A DNA stretch of 50,993 nt from Bacteroidota bacterium (GTDB lineage Bacteria; Bacteroidota; Bacteroidia; Chitinophagales; Chitinophagaceae): positions 1 through 50,993 of the forward strand of contig JAFDXG010000023.1 of the NCBI GenBank assembly GCA_018268105.1, given 5' to 3'. Below are positions 35,785-44,126 of this stretch, piece by piece. Every line of letters begins with the position of its first letter. Positions within the stretch are counted from its first letter, which is position 1. The notes under the pieces were generated by a model, which did not search any database, was not told where the DNA came from, and saw only the letters and a list, made by a program, of their open reading frames with translations. The position numbers were made by a program, and so were the translations under genes.

Positions 35785-36555
35785 TCATTTCAGTATCCCT
35801 TCAAGAAAATTTTTAGTTACTGTTTTTACATCTGTATTACTCTGCAGCGCCTTAATATACGCGCTGCCAATTATCGCTCCGTTTGCATAGTTGCATGCCG
35901 ATTCAAAACTGGCTTTATCTTTTATTCCAAAGCCTACCAATACCGGGTTTTTTAATTTCATTTCCTTCAATCGTTTCAGGTATATTTCAACTTCAGAAAA
36001 ATCTTTATCCTTTCCCGTGGTAGAGGAAGATGAAACTGCATAAATAAACCCGGTGCTCAACGCATCAATTTTACGAATACGCTGCTCTGAAGTTTCAGGA
36101 GTAACCAGGAAAATAAAATCGAGTCCGTATTTTTTGATAACTACACCATATTCTGTTTCAAATTCTCTTATCGGTATATCTGGTAATATCAATCCATCTA
36201 CGCCCGCGGCTGATACTTCTCTGCAAAATTTTTCGAATCCATATTGTATCACAGGATTGATATACCCCATCAAAATCACCGGCACGTGTATTGCAGGACG
36301 TAATTGCTGCAACTGACTGATCAGTGTTTTAATGGTCATACCATTTTGTAAGGCCACACCACCACTCTCCTGTATAACGGGGCCATCTGCCAGTGGATCA
36401 CTATAGGGCACTCCCAGTTCTATAATGTCAGCGCCATTTTCCTGCAGCGCCTGCATTACATCCAATGTACTGTTCAGCAAAGGAAATCCTGCTGTGCAAT
36501 ATATATTCAGTACCCTATTGGATTTTTGTTTAAATAATTCCTGTATCCTGTTCAT
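35785..36555 (-). CDS. trpA: Tryptophan synthase alpha chain
   Basis: Cleaves indole-3-glycerol phosphate to indole, which passes to TrpB. The 256-residue barrel has the catalytic acids E46 and D57 (DIIELGVPYSDPLADGPVIQ), the phosphate loops VPVILMGYINPVIQYG, GLILPDIPIREF, FLVTPETSEQRI, YAVSSSSTTG and VGFGIKDKASF. It is the last trp gene, separated from trpB by 140 bp of repeats and followed by a convergent tRNA-Gly. It is slightly short at the C-terminus but complete. Confidence 0.97.
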   Translation of the reverse strand: MNRIQELFKQKSNRVLNIYCTAGFPLLNSTLDVMQALQENGADIIELGVPYSDPLADGPVIQESGGVALQNGMTIKTLISQLQQLRPAIHVPVILMGYINPVIQYGFEKFCREVSAAGVDGLILPDIPIREFETEYGVVIKKYGLDFIFLVTPETSEQRIRKIDALSTGFIYAVSSSSTTGKDKDFSEVEIYLKRLKEMKLKNPVLVGFGIKDKASFESACNYANGAIIGSAYIKALQSNTDVKTVTKNFLEGILK

Positions 36556-36601
36556 TTATTTGAGATTTGAAATTTGAGATGGAGGCGGGTTACAGGTTTG
36601 A

Positions 36602-36743
36602 GGTTACGAGTTTGGGGTTACGAGTTTCAGGTTTCAGGTCGCAAGTTACAGGTTGTTCCTGACACCGGAACCCTCACGTTACAGCTTATTATATCTCATA
36701 CCTGATACCTGATAGCTGATACCTCACCCCCTCCCCTCCCCTC
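36602..36743. repeat. Degenerate repeat array in the trpB-trpA spacer, running into trpB
   Basis: Several short units sit side by side. GGTTACGAGTTT occurs twice (36602-36613 and 36616-36627), followed by CAGGTTTCAGGT. A 7-bp unit (GATACCT with one variant) occurs four times at 36697-36724. A CCCCT unit occurs about three times at 36727-36743. The last two tracts overlap the final codons and stop of trpB. Confidence 0.75.
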
Positions 36744-37955
36744 CATCGCCTTCATATAGGTTGCCATGTCTTTGTCGCCCCGGCCACTTAGGCAAACTAC
36801 CACGGTATCCTTCGACGTTAGCTTCAACTGGTTGAGTCCTGCAATAGCATGGGCGCTCTCCAATGCCGGGATGATACCTTCAAGTCGGGTGAGTTCAAAT
36901 GCGGCATCTATTGCTTCATTGTCTGTAGCACTTAGGAATATTGCCCTTCCCGTTTCAAAAAGGTGAGCATGCAAAGGACCGATACCGGGATAATCCAACC
37001 CTGCAGAAATACTGTGCGGTTCCACTACCTGCCCATCCTCCGTTTGCATCACTAAACTTTTGCTGCCGTGCAATACACCTGGTTTACCAAGTTGTGTAGT
37101 GGCAGCACTCATCCCGGTTTTTACGCCGTGCCCTGCAGCTTCCACAGCTACCAGTTGTACAGAAAACTCCTCCAAAAAATGATAAAATGTACCTGCAGCA
37201 TTGCTGCCACCGCCTACACAGGCAACAACATGCGTGGGCTGTTCACTTCCTGTATGCTCTTTCAACTGCCATTTTATTTCTTCGCTGATCACACTTTGAA
37301 ATCTTGCCACCATATCCGGATATGGATGCGGGCCTACTACACTTCCTATTATATAATGGGTATCTACGGGATTGTTGATCCAGTCGCGGATAGCTTCATT
37401 GGTAGCATCTTTCAATGTTTTGCTGCCACTTGTGGCAGGCACCACTTCAGCACCCAGCATTTTCATTCTCGCTACATTCGGCGCCTGACGCTCAATATCT
37501 TTCTCCCCCATATATACCACACACTGCATATTCATCAAAGCACAGACAGTCGCAGTAGCCACACCATGCTGACCCGCTCCGGTTTCTGCAATTATCCTGT
37601 GTTTGCCCAGCCTCCTTGCAAGGAGTATCTGACCGATGGTATTATTAATTTTATGAGCACCGGTATGATTGAGGTCCTCTCTTTTCAGGAATATGGTTGT
37701 ACCATATTTTTCACTAAGTCGCCTCGCAAGATATAACGGTGAAGGACGTCCGACATAATCTTTCAGCAGGTACCTGAACTCTTTTTGGAACCCTTCATCA
37801 TATATTATTTTAAGGTATTGTTCTTTCAATTCCTCCACATTCGGATATAACATCTCAGGAATATATGCTCCGCCGAAATTACCATAATATCCAAAAATAT
37901 CAGGTTGCTGAAAAGTGCCTTTAAATTGCCCTAATGTTATTTTTCTGTTGATCAT
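36696..37955 (-). CDS. trpB: Tryptophan synthase beta chain
   Basis: PLP enzyme that joins indole and serine to give tryptophan. The PLP lysine is K102 in [10 protein letters not shown]. Other motifs are [18 protein letters not shown] sequence ([12 protein letters not shown]), [39 protein letters not shown] for the PLP phosphate, and [17 protein letters not shown] near the end. The length is 419 residues. The last 14 codons after MKAME ([14 protein letters not shown]) do not look like TrpB: they are translated from a DNA repeat array at 36697-36743. The ancestral stop was probably nearer. This should not harm activity, since the C-terminus of the family varies. The RAYT gene lies upstream. 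Confidence 0.96.
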   Translation of the reverse strand: MINRKITLGQFKGTFQQPDIFGYYGNFGGAYIPEMLYPNVEELKEQYLKIIYDEGFQKEFRYLLKDYVGRPSPLYLARRLSEKYGTTIFLKREDLNHTGAHKINNTIGQILLARRLGKHRIIAETGAGQHGVATATVCALMNMQCVVYMGEKDIERQAPNVARMKMLGAEVVPATSGSKTLKDATNEAIRDWINNPVDTHYIIGSVVGPHPYPDMVARFQSVISEEIKWQLKEHTGSEQPTHVVACVGGGSNAAGTFYHFLEEFSVQLVAVEAAGHGVKTGMSAATTQLGKPGVLHGSKSLVMQTEDGQVVEPHSISAGLDYPGIGPLHAHLFETGRAIFLSATDNEAIDAAFELTRLEGIIPALESAHAIAGLNQLKLTSKDTVVVCLSGRGDKDMATYMKAMEGRGGGEVSAIRYQV

Positions 37956-37992
37956 TTACCGTATTTTGTTTTGCTTTTTTTCTGTTTTTGTT

Positions 37993-38015
37993 GTCCGAAG
38001 TCTCCGACTTCGGAC
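37993..38015. repeat. REP-like palindrome downstream of the RAYT gene
   Basis: A perfect 10-bp stem GTCCGAAGTC with GACTTCGGAC and loop TCC (plus strand). It shares the core GAAGTC-nnn-GACTTC with the palindrome at 38794-38820, but its loop is the reverse complement, so the two are in opposite orientation. Confidence 0.8.
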
Positions 38016-38017
38016 TT

Positions 38018-38043
38018 ACTATGTTCTTCATAGTCTCTGACTA
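38018..38043. repeat. Second, weaker hairpin pair next to the REP-like palindrome
   Basis: ACTATG-TTCTT-CATAGT (38018-38034) and the overlapping TAGTC-TCT-GACTA (38031-38043). The second resembles the REP core AGTC-TCC-GACT and may be a decayed copy in the same orientation as the one at 37993. Confidence 0.45.
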
Positions 38044-38098
38044 AGAATATTTTTATACTTATTCCATTCTGTATCATTATCAAACCTACTTTCCACAA

Positions 38099-38671
38099 TC
38101 AATCTAAAACCTCAATATCAATAATCCCGCAATTTCCTTTATAATTGGCTGCACTTGAATAAATGTAATGTTCAGGAAGCTTTACAATACCGGTACGAAC
38201 AGGATTCTGATGAATGTAATTAATCTTCGTATCGGTAAATTCTTTACCCTGGCATTCCTCCGGATGATTATTATTCGTCCATATCTGGTAATCTTCATTC
38301 TTACTGTTGCGGTTGCCATAATATTTAAACTGATGTAGCATCCACAGCCTGCGGCTCTCCGTTTCACTTTTAATAATCGGCATCATAGTGTGATGAGTAT
38401 GTTTTTTAAAATCCCTCACGATATCACTCAAGGTATATTCCTTCATCGTAGCCCTGGCAATTAAATGAACATGATTCGTCATAATAACAAAAGCATTCAA
38501 CACTAATCCTTTGTTTTGCTGACAGTGTTTAAAGGAATCAATTAAAATATCCTTGTACATTTTTCGAGTCAGCAAATCAATCCAACCGCAAACAGTAAAG
38601 GTTAAAAAGTGTGTGGCATACTGATCTCTTATAGTATAACCACCTCTGAACATGGTATTTTTCATGTGCAT
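38099..38671 (-). CDS. REP-associated tyrosine transposase (RAYT), Y1/HUH family
   Basis: A 190-residue IS200-like single-strand nuclease of the RAYT group. The HUH pair is HVH in VIMTNHVHLIARATMKEYTLSDIVRDFKKHT. The catalytic Tyr lies in DTKINYIHQNPVRTGIVKLPEHYIYSSAANY, a strongly conserved RAYT block. RAYTs bind and probably move REP palindromes, and are usually kept as single-copy housekeeping-like genes. This copy is flanked on both sides by inverted REP-like palindromes (37993-38015 and 38794-38820) and splits the trp operon between the GNAT gene and trpB. The start is uncertain: ATGs at 38671, 38665 and 38653, TTG at 38686. Confidence 0.9.
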   Translation of the reverse strand: MHMKNTMFRGGYTIRDQYATHFLTFTVCGWIDLLTRKMYKDILIDSFKHCQQNKGLVLNAFVIMTNHVHLIARATMKEYTLSDIVRDFKKHTHHTMMPIIKSETESRRLWMLHQFKYYGNRNSKNEDYQIWTNNNHPEECQGKEFTDTKINYIHQNPVRTGIVKLPEHYIYSSAANYKGNCGIIDIEVLD

Positions 38672-38765
38672 ATATTTTTTTTTCAAGGGTTACATGGAAT
38701 TCGCCATAAACTTGTCACACCCGGAGGTATATTAGTTTTTCATTTATGGCTCATTTCATATTTAG

Positions 38766-38782
38766 CAAAGTTTCAAACTTTG
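38766..38782. repeat. Hairpin CAAAGTTT-C-AAACTTTG upstream of RAYT
   Basis: An 8-bp palindrome with a single central base, 11 nt from the REP-like palindrome at 38794. Its core AAACTTTGG recurs in the terminator hairpin at 45444-45460, so it may be a second REP-like family. Confidence 0.5.
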
Positions 38783-38793
38783 GAGAACATAGC

Positions 38794-38820
38794 CTGTACG
38801 AAGTCGGAGACTTCGTACAG
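38794..38820. repeat. REP-like palindrome upstream of the RAYT gene
   Basis: A perfect 12-bp stem CTGTACGAAGTC with GACTTCGTACAG and loop GGA (plus strand). It ends 2 bp from the GNAT stop codon. It is the inverted partner of the palindrome at 37993-38015. Confidence 0.8.
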
Positions 38821-38822
38821 CA

Positions 38823-39356
38823 TTATACATCATCAAACTCAGTGTCCCCTGATTCTTTAGCCTCTCCTCTCAACACCAACTGCATAAACTTCAAATTCAG
38901 CCACCGGTCAAATTTCCATCCAACTTCTTTAAAATTAGCTACTTCTTTGAACCCAAACCTTTCGTGCAACCTGATGGAAGGCAGGTTATCTGCATCAATA
39001 CCAGCAACTATGGTATGATATCCAAGTTGTTTTGCCTGTTCAATTAATGCACGCATCATCAGTTTTCCTATACCCTTTCCCTGTTCAATTTCTTTAACAT
39101 ATATGGCATTTTCAACTGTAAATTTATATGCGGCCCATGCCCTGAATGATCCAAGTGCACAAAAACCTTTGATAACTCCATCTTCTTCTGCAACCAACAC
39201 CGGATAACCATCTTTCTGTTTTGCTGCAAACCATTGCTTTCGCATCTCCGGTGTGTGTGGTTCATAATCATATACAGCTGTAGTATGTGTTATTGCATAA
39301 TTGTAGATATCAAGTATTTGCTGCAAGTCTTCAATATTTGCCGGTCTGATTTGCAT
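38823..39356 (-). CDS. GNAT family N-acetyltransferase (phosphinothricin/amino-acid type)
   Basis: A 177-residue acetyltransferase close to the Pat/MnaT group, which acetylates phosphinothricin, methionine derivatives and related amino acids. The sequence begins IRPANIEDLQQILDIYNYAI, then TTAVYDYEPHTPEMRKQWF and GFCALGSFRAWAAYKFTVENAIYVKEIEQGKGIGKLMMRALIEQA, where QGKGIGK is the acetyl-CoA loop; LHERFGFKEVANFKEVGWKFDRWLNL closes it. I chose ATG 39356; a GTG lies 3 nt earlier, overlapping the trpF stop. Tight spacing after trpF shows cotranscription. A link to tryptophan synthesis is not obvious. It ends just before the RAYT insertion. Confidence 0.9.
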   Translation of the reverse strand: MQIRPANIEDLQQILDIYNYAITHTTAVYDYEPHTPEMRKQWFAAKQKDGYPVLVAEEDGVIKGFCALGSFRAWAAYKFTVENAIYVKEIEQGKGIGKLMMRALIEQAKQLGYHTIVAGIDADNLPSIRLHERFGFKEVANFKEVGWKFDRWLNLKFMQLVLRGEAKESGDTEFDDV

Positions 39357-39358
39357 CA

Positions 39359-39994
39359 CTAATACATTAATTTCACTTTAAATTCTTTTACTTTTTCCAT
39401 ATCTTTTATACCTGGATGGCTCTCAAACCTGCTGTTGATATCTACTGCAAAAAGATTCCGGGAATGTTTTCCAGATGCAAATTCTTTCAGTGCGGCAGCA
39501 TCATCTAAATCTATTCCGCCACTTAATAAAAAAGGTTTATTGATATTTGCCGCTTCCAGCAGTTTCCAGTCAAACTTTTTTCCGCTGCCGCCATAATTCG
39601 ACCAATCAGTATCAAACAAAAAAAGATCACATACATTGCCATAGTCGCGTACTTTCCAGTTAATATTGTCTTCTGTTTTTATTCGAAACGCTTTGATAGT
39701 CTGGATTTGTTCACTTATTTTTTCGCACAATCGTGGCGACTCATCGCCATGCAATTGCACCATATATAAACCATATTCATCAACATATTTCATCACCTCA
39801 TCATAGTCTGCATTTACAAATACCCCCACTTTATTAATCGTTAATTTTGCTTTTTTGAGTTCGCAGCCTTCTATTTTTCCTACTACGTAACGCGGTGATT
39901 TTCCGTAAAAAATAAAACCTGCAAACTCAATTCCCATCTGATTCAGCATATATACCTGCTCTAATTGTGTCATTCCGCAAACTTTGATATGCAT
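39359..39994 (-). CDS. trpF: Phosphoribosylanthranilate isomerase
   Basis: Amadori rearrangement of N-(5-phosphoribosyl)anthranilate to CdRP. The 211-residue barrel begins MHIKVCGMTQLEQV, with Cys6 as the general base. GVFVNADYDEVMKYV, VQLHGDESPRLCEKI and LLSGGIDLDDAAAL follow; FAVDINSRFESHPGIKD carries the catalytic Asp. trpC ends 4 nt upstream. The protein is a stand-alone trpF, not fused to trpC as in E. coli. Confidence 0.97.
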   Translation of the reverse strand: MHIKVCGMTQLEQVYMLNQMGIEFAGFIFYGKSPRYVVGKIEGCELKKAKLTINKVGVFVNADYDEVMKYVDEYGLYMVQLHGDESPRLCEKISEQIQTIKAFRIKTEDNINWKVRDYGNVCDLFLFDTDWSNYGGSGKKFDWKLLEAANINKPFLLSGGIDLDDAAALKEFASGKHSRNLFAVDINSRFESHPGIKDMEKVKEFKVKLMY

Positions 39995-39998
39995 AGAT

Positions 39999-40781
39999 TC
40001 AGCTTTTTAATTGCTTAACAAAAGCAGTAAATGCAATTGCAGGATCTGCAGCTTTCATAAAATTTTCTCCAATCAAAAATCCTTTGTAACCATGTCGTTT
40101 CAATTCTACTATATTCTCTACGTTGCTAATACCGCTTTCAGATATCTTCAGTTTATCTCCCGGTATCTTAGTACTGAGATCAACAGAGGTTTTAATGCTC
40201 ACCTCAAAAGTTTTGAGGTTCCTGTTATTCACACCTACAATATCTACAGCGTCACAGATATGGCCCAGTTCTTCTTCATTATGAATTTCGAGCAATGTTT
40301 CCAAACCCAGGTTTTTTGCAGTTGCAGCCAGTTGCTTCACTTCTGCCGGAGTAAGATTTGCGGCTATGAGTAAAATAATATCAGCACCAATTGATTTTGC
40401 TTCTATCAACTGGTATTCATCAATCATAAAGTCTTTACGCAAAACAGGTAATGCATTTACCCTTGCTTTCTTCAGGTCTTCTATACTCCCGCCAAAAAAC
40501 TCATTGTCAGTAAGCACCGACAAACCTGAAGCGCCACCATTAGCATAAGCTGTTGTAACCCTATCAACATCCGCTTCGGCTTTAATCCAGCCTTTGGATG
40601 GTGATTTCCTTTTAAACTCTGCTATTATACCGGTAGCAGTCTCATCCAGTAAAGATTTTTTTAATGACAAAACCGGTTTTTTGAAAAATGCAGTATTCTC
40701 TAATTGAGATATTGAAATTGTTTTCATTCGTTCCGCCACTTCTATTCTTTTCCTGGCTATTATCGTATCCAGAATATTCAT
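39999..40781 (-). CDS. trpC: Indole-3-glycerol phosphate synthase
   Basis: Closes the indole ring from CdRP. The 260-residue barrel has ILDTIIARKRIEVAERMK at the start, then IIAEFKRKSPSKGWI with the catalytic Glu and Lys, LSVLTDNEFFGGSIEDL, VLRKDFMIDEYQLIEAKSIGADIILLIA, VGVNNRNLKTFEV, SESGISNVENI and GFLIGENFM. ATG 40781 is chosen; a TTG 9 nt earlier gives the longer frame. A 106-bp spacer with repeat words separates it from trpD; trpF follows 4 nt downstream. Confidence 0.97.
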   Translation of the reverse strand: MNILDTIIARKRIEVAERMKTISISQLENTAFFKKPVLSLKKSLLDETATGIIAEFKRKSPSKGWIKAEADVDRVTTAYANGGASGLSVLTDNEFFGGSIEDLKKARVNALPVLRKDFMIDEYQLIEAKSIGADIILLIAANLTPAEVKQLAATAKNLGLETLLEIHNEEELGHICDAVDIVGVNNRNLKTFEVSIKTSVDLSTKIPGDKLKISESGISNVENIVELKRHGYKGFLIGENFMKAADPAIAFTAFVKQLKS

Positions 40782-40800
40782 AAACGTCAAATTGAAATTT

Positions 40801-40870
40801 TAGGGTTTATAGGTTTAAATTTATGGTTTATAGTTTATGGTTTGGAGTGTAGAGTTTCAACTATAAACCA
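40801..40870. repeat. GTTT-word repeat array in the trpD-trpC spacer
   Basis: Words such as GGTTTATAGGTTTA, TGGTTTATAGTTTATGG and GGTTTGGAG follow each other. TGGTTTATAG (40824-40833) and CTATAAACCA (40861-40870) are a perfect 10-bp inverted pair. There is no coding potential. Confidence 0.65.
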
Positions 40871-40887
40871 AAAATCCAAAATACTCT

Positions 40888-41883
40888 CTACTCCTGTATA
40901 GTTTGCAATTTTTTTAATGCGTTTAATGCCTTTTTACTCTCCAGACTTTCGATAGCTGCAAGATACGCATCATTGTAATTATTATACTTGCCTGTACAAT
41001 GCAGTGCCATCGCGGCATTGGCCAACACTACAGCATTTTGGGCCCATGTGCCTTCTCCGGCAAGTATGGTCATAAAAAGTTTTGCTGCTTCTTCCACCGA
41101 GTTCCCGCCATATATATCTGATGCAGATACCATTCGTTTGCCCAGTTGCTCAGGAGTAAATACCTGTTCACCTGCCTGGGTGATTACCTTAGTATCATTA
41201 GTCAGTGAAATTTCATCATATCCATCCAAACTATGAATGATAGTAAACGCCCTTCCTTTTTGCTGCAATAGGTAATTATAAATTCTTGCCATTTCAAGAT
41301 TATATACACCTACCAACTGGTAGGCAGGGTTTGCAGGATTTACCATTGGGCCAAGCATATTGAAAAAAGTACGCACTCCGAGGTTTTTGCGAATGGCACC
41401 TACCGCTTTTAATGCCGGATGAAACAAAGGGGCATGCATAAAACATATACCTGCTTCTTCTACCTCTTTTTGCAATTGTGCGCTATCCGATTTAAATCTG
41501 TATCCTAACTGCTCCATTACATTTGAGGCTCCGCTTACTGAAGTTGCTCCGTAATTCCCATGTTTGGCTACTTTTTGTCCCGCGCCTGCAACTATAAAAC
41601 AAGCCAAAGTAGATATATTAAAAGTATTCTTACCGTCGCCCCCGGTACCTACGATATCTATTACCTGGTAATTTTCTAAAGGTACAGATACACAAAGCTC
41701 CATCAGGGCATCAGCAAATCCCTGTAATTCTTCTATTGTAATTGTACGCATAAGGTATACCGTTATGAATGCGGTTACTTCACTTTCATTATATATGCCT
41801 TTGGAAATATTTACCAGCATTTCCCTTGCTTTTGCCCTCGAAAGGGTTTTATATTCAAACAGGTATTGCAAAACTTTCTTCAT
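40888..41883 (-). CDS. trpD: Anthranilate phosphoribosyltransferase
   Basis: Transfers phosphoribose from PRPP to anthranilate. The 331-residue protein has the helical N-terminal domain (LSRAKAREMLVNISKG, EVTAFITVYLMRTITIEELQGFADAL) and the PRPP loop DIVGTGGDGKNTFNISTLACFIVAGAG. KHGNYGATSVSGASNVMEQLGY, LGVRTFFNMLGPMVNPANPAYQLVGVYN and GYDEISLT complete the family set. A stand-alone TrpD, not fused to TrpG. It lies between trpG and trpC, with spacers of about 100 bp on both sides. Confidence 0.97.
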   Translation of the reverse strand: MKKVLQYLFEYKTLSRAKAREMLVNISKGIYNESEVTAFITVYLMRTITIEELQGFADALMELCVSVPLENYQVIDIVGTGGDGKNTFNISTLACFIVAGAGQKVAKHGNYGATSVSGASNVMEQLGYRFKSDSAQLQKEVEEAGICFMHAPLFHPALKAVGAIRKNLGVRTFFNMLGPMVNPANPAYQLVGVYNLEMARIYNYLLQQKGRAFTIIHSLDGYDEISLTNDTKVITQAGEQVFTPEQLGKRMVSASDIYGGNSVEEAAKLFMTILAGEGTWAQNAVVLANAAMALHCTGKYNNYNDAYLAAIESLESKKALNALKKLQTIQE

Positions 41884-41999
41884 TGACTAAGCTTGTAAGA
41901 TTTTATTGGTTTAAAATTTCAAAGTAATATTTCTCCGGTTCAATTTCCTTCAATCCCCTTTCTATCTCCCTCAATCTCCCAACATCCTCTTTATCTCTG

Positions 42000-42581
42000 T
42001 TACTTCCCCAGCCAGTTCCGCATTATTTTTTCACCATCGGGGGTCAAAATACTTTCAGGGTGAAATTGCACTCCCTGAACATCAAAGTTTCTATGCCGGA
42101 GCGCCATGATATAATTGTTGTCATCTCTTGCTGTTACTTCGAGCTCCGGCGGAAAATTTTCATCTGCCACTACCCATGAGTGATAGCGGCCTACTTCAAA
42201 ACGGTCATCAAGTCCTGAAAACAATTCTGGCCGTTTGTTCCCTTTTTCTACACATACGTTTACCGGGAATGCCACCCCATGGTATACCGTAGTGAGATTG
42301 ATTAATTTGCCACCAAAGGCCTCGCCTATTGCCTGGTGACCGAGGCATACCCCTAATATAGATTTTGATGAGGCGTATGCTTTAATGAGAGGCAGTAGCA
42401 ACCCGGCTTCTTCAGGTATACCTGGGCCCGGAGATAAAATAATCTTATCGTAGTCCTTTACTTTTTCAAGACTGATCTGGTCGTTTCTGTATATCTCTAT
42501 TTTCTGATGCAATATCTTTTCCACAAGATGCACCAGGTTGTATGTAAACGAATCGTAATTGTCAAAAACTAATATTTTCAT
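42000..42581 (-). CDS. trpG: Anthranilate synthase component II (glutaminase)
   Basis: Provides ammonia from glutamine to TrpE. The 193-residue class I amidotransferase begins MKILVFDNYDSFTYNLVH, with SPGPGIPEEAGLLLPLI as the oxyanion region. The triad is Cys79 (ILGVCLGHQAIGEAFGG), His174 and Glu176 (VQFHPESILT). Assignment to TrpG rather than PabA rests on its place directly after trpE; a shared role in folate synthesis is possible since no pabA is visible in the window. Confidence 0.96.
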   Translation of the reverse strand: MKILVFDNYDSFTYNLVHLVEKILHQKIEIYRNDQISLEKVKDYDKIILSPGPGIPEEAGLLLPLIKAYASSKSILGVCLGHQAIGEAFGGKLINLTTVYHGVAFPVNVCVEKGNKRPELFSGLDDRFEVGRYHSWVVADENFPPELEVTARDDNNYIMALRHRNFDVQGVQFHPESILTPDGEKIMRNWLGK

Positions 42582-42599
42582 TATCGTGTATTAATTCAT

Positions 42600-42690
42600 T
42601 TATTGTTACTGGTTTCAGATTTCAAGTTTCTGGTTTATCGTTTCAATTACACATTTATCGTCTATTTGTTCACTATTCACCTTTCACCAT
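42600..42690. repeat. GTTT-word repeat array in the trpE-trpG spacer
   Basis: The spacer consists of words such as TGGTTTCAG, AAGTTTCTGGTTTATCGTTT and TTTATCGTCTATTTG, and ends with CACTATTCACCTTTCACCATTC. It resembles the arrays at 36602 and 40801. It has no gene. Confidence 0.55.
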
Positions 42691-42691
42691 T

Positions 42692-44104
42692 CTAAATCTT
42701 CTCTGCCGCTTCCACCGCCTTTTTCAGCGCATTAAGTTTATTATTTACCTCCTGCAGTTCACTCTCAGGATTGGAGGCCGCTACTATACCCGCTCCGGCC
42801 TGTGATATAAGTGTATTGTTTTTACTAAGAAATGTGCGGATCATAATTGCATGGTTGCAACTCCCGTCAAACCCCATAAACCCGATAGCCCCGCCATAAT
42901 ACGACCTTGCTGTTGGCTCGTATTCATCTATCAATTGCATGGCTTTAAATTTAGGTGCACCACTCAGTGTGCCGGCAGGAAATGTGGCGGCAAGCAGCAG
43001 AAATGGATTTGTGGCTGTTGGTACATTACCGTTTACTTCGCTCACAAGGTGTATTACATGCGAATAATATTGCACCTGACGGTATTGTTTCACTTTTACT
43101 TCAGTACATATACGGCTAAGATCATTTCGTGCCAGGTCTACCAGCATGATATGCTCTGCATTTTCCTTGGCATCCTGCAGCAATTGCTCAGCAAGTTGAT
43201 GATCTGTCTCATCATTGCCGGTACGTTTAAAAGTTCCGGCAATAGGATGTACAACAGCCTTATTATCCTTAATGATCAACTGGCTTTCGGGCGACGAACC
43301 CATCAGCTTATAATCCCCATAGTCGAAATAGAAAAGATAGGGAGAGGGATTAATATTTCTGAGTGTACGGTACACATTAAATTCATCACCCGTAAAAGAC
43401 TGTTCAAAACGACGGCTCAGCACAATCTGGAAAACATCGCCCCTGTAACAGCTACGGATACCCTTTTCCACCAGTTTTCGATATTCTTCATCTTTCATAT
43501 TCGAAGATTCAGAACCATTGGTCTGAAATGGAAACACCGGCACATCTTTACTATTGATCAATGACTCCACGGCATCCATATCACTTTCCAATCCGGAAAC
43601 CTGGTTTTCGCACAGATACATTTCGTTTTTGAAATGATTGATAGCAATGATATACTGGTACAAACGGTAACGCATCAGTGGTATACCGGATGAAGATTTA
43701 CCAGGGTTGAAACGAATACTGTCAAAAAACTGTACGGCATCAAAAGATGCATATCCAAATAATCCCTGAACACTTGCCACAATCTTATCCGGCGAAGGTT
43801 CTGCATTAAACCGCTGCATAAAACTCCAGAGCAGACCAGGCACTTCAGCAGGGTTCCCTATCGGTAGTTTTTCAGGTTTCTGTCCGGGCAGTTTAAATTC
43901 TACAGAACGCAGGTCTGTTATTTCCATGCCCGCTATAGCATTAATACCGATAAAAGAAAAGCTGTTTTCAGCAGTATGATAATCGGTACTCTCCAGCAGT
44001 ATCGTATCGCGAAAACGATCCCGCAATCGCAGGTATATACCCACAGGAGTATATACATCGGAAAGCATTTTCTTAAATCTTGTTTTTATTTCAATCCTTT
44101 TCAT
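42692..44104 (-). CDS. trpE: Anthranilate synthase component I
   Basis: Converts chorismate to anthranilate with ammonia from TrpG; the first committed step to tryptophan. The 470-residue protein has the chorismate-binding motifs RGDVFQIVLSRRFEQ, GSSPESQLIIKDN, HPIAGTFKRTG, HIMLVDLARNDLSRIC, FPAGTLSGAPKFKAMQLIDEYE and YYGGAIGFMG. LLES in the N-terminal domain (TILLESTDYH) is the tryptophan feedback site, which supports TrpE rather than PabB. I chose ATG 44104; the longer frame from 44170 would run through the attenuator terminator and is not credible. It is the first structural gene of the operon and is preceded by a leader peptide and attenuator. Confidence 0.97.
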   Translation of the reverse strand: MKRIEIKTRFKKMLSDVYTPVGIYLRLRDRFRDTILLESTDYHTAENSFSFIGINAIAGMEITDLRSVEFKLPGQKPEKLPIGNPAEVPGLLWSFMQRFNAEPSPDKIVASVQGLFGYASFDAVQFFDSIRFNPGKSSSGIPLMRYRLYQYIIAINHFKNEMYLCENQVSGLESDMDAVESLINSKDVPVFPFQTNGSESSNMKDEEYRKLVEKGIRSCYRGDVFQIVLSRRFEQSFTGDEFNVYRTLRNINPSPYLFYFDYGDYKLMGSSPESQLIIKDNKAVVHPIAGTFKRTGNDETDHQLAEQLLQDAKENAEHIMLVDLARNDLSRICTEVKVKQYRQVQYYSHVIHLVSEVNGNVPTATNPFLLLAATFPAGTLSGAPKFKAMQLIDEYEPTARSYYGGAIGFMGFDGSCNHAIMIRTFLSKNNTLISQAGAGIVAASNPESELQEVNNKLNALKKAVEAAEKI

Positions 44105-44126
44105 ACAATCATTTCCGGTTAATCTC

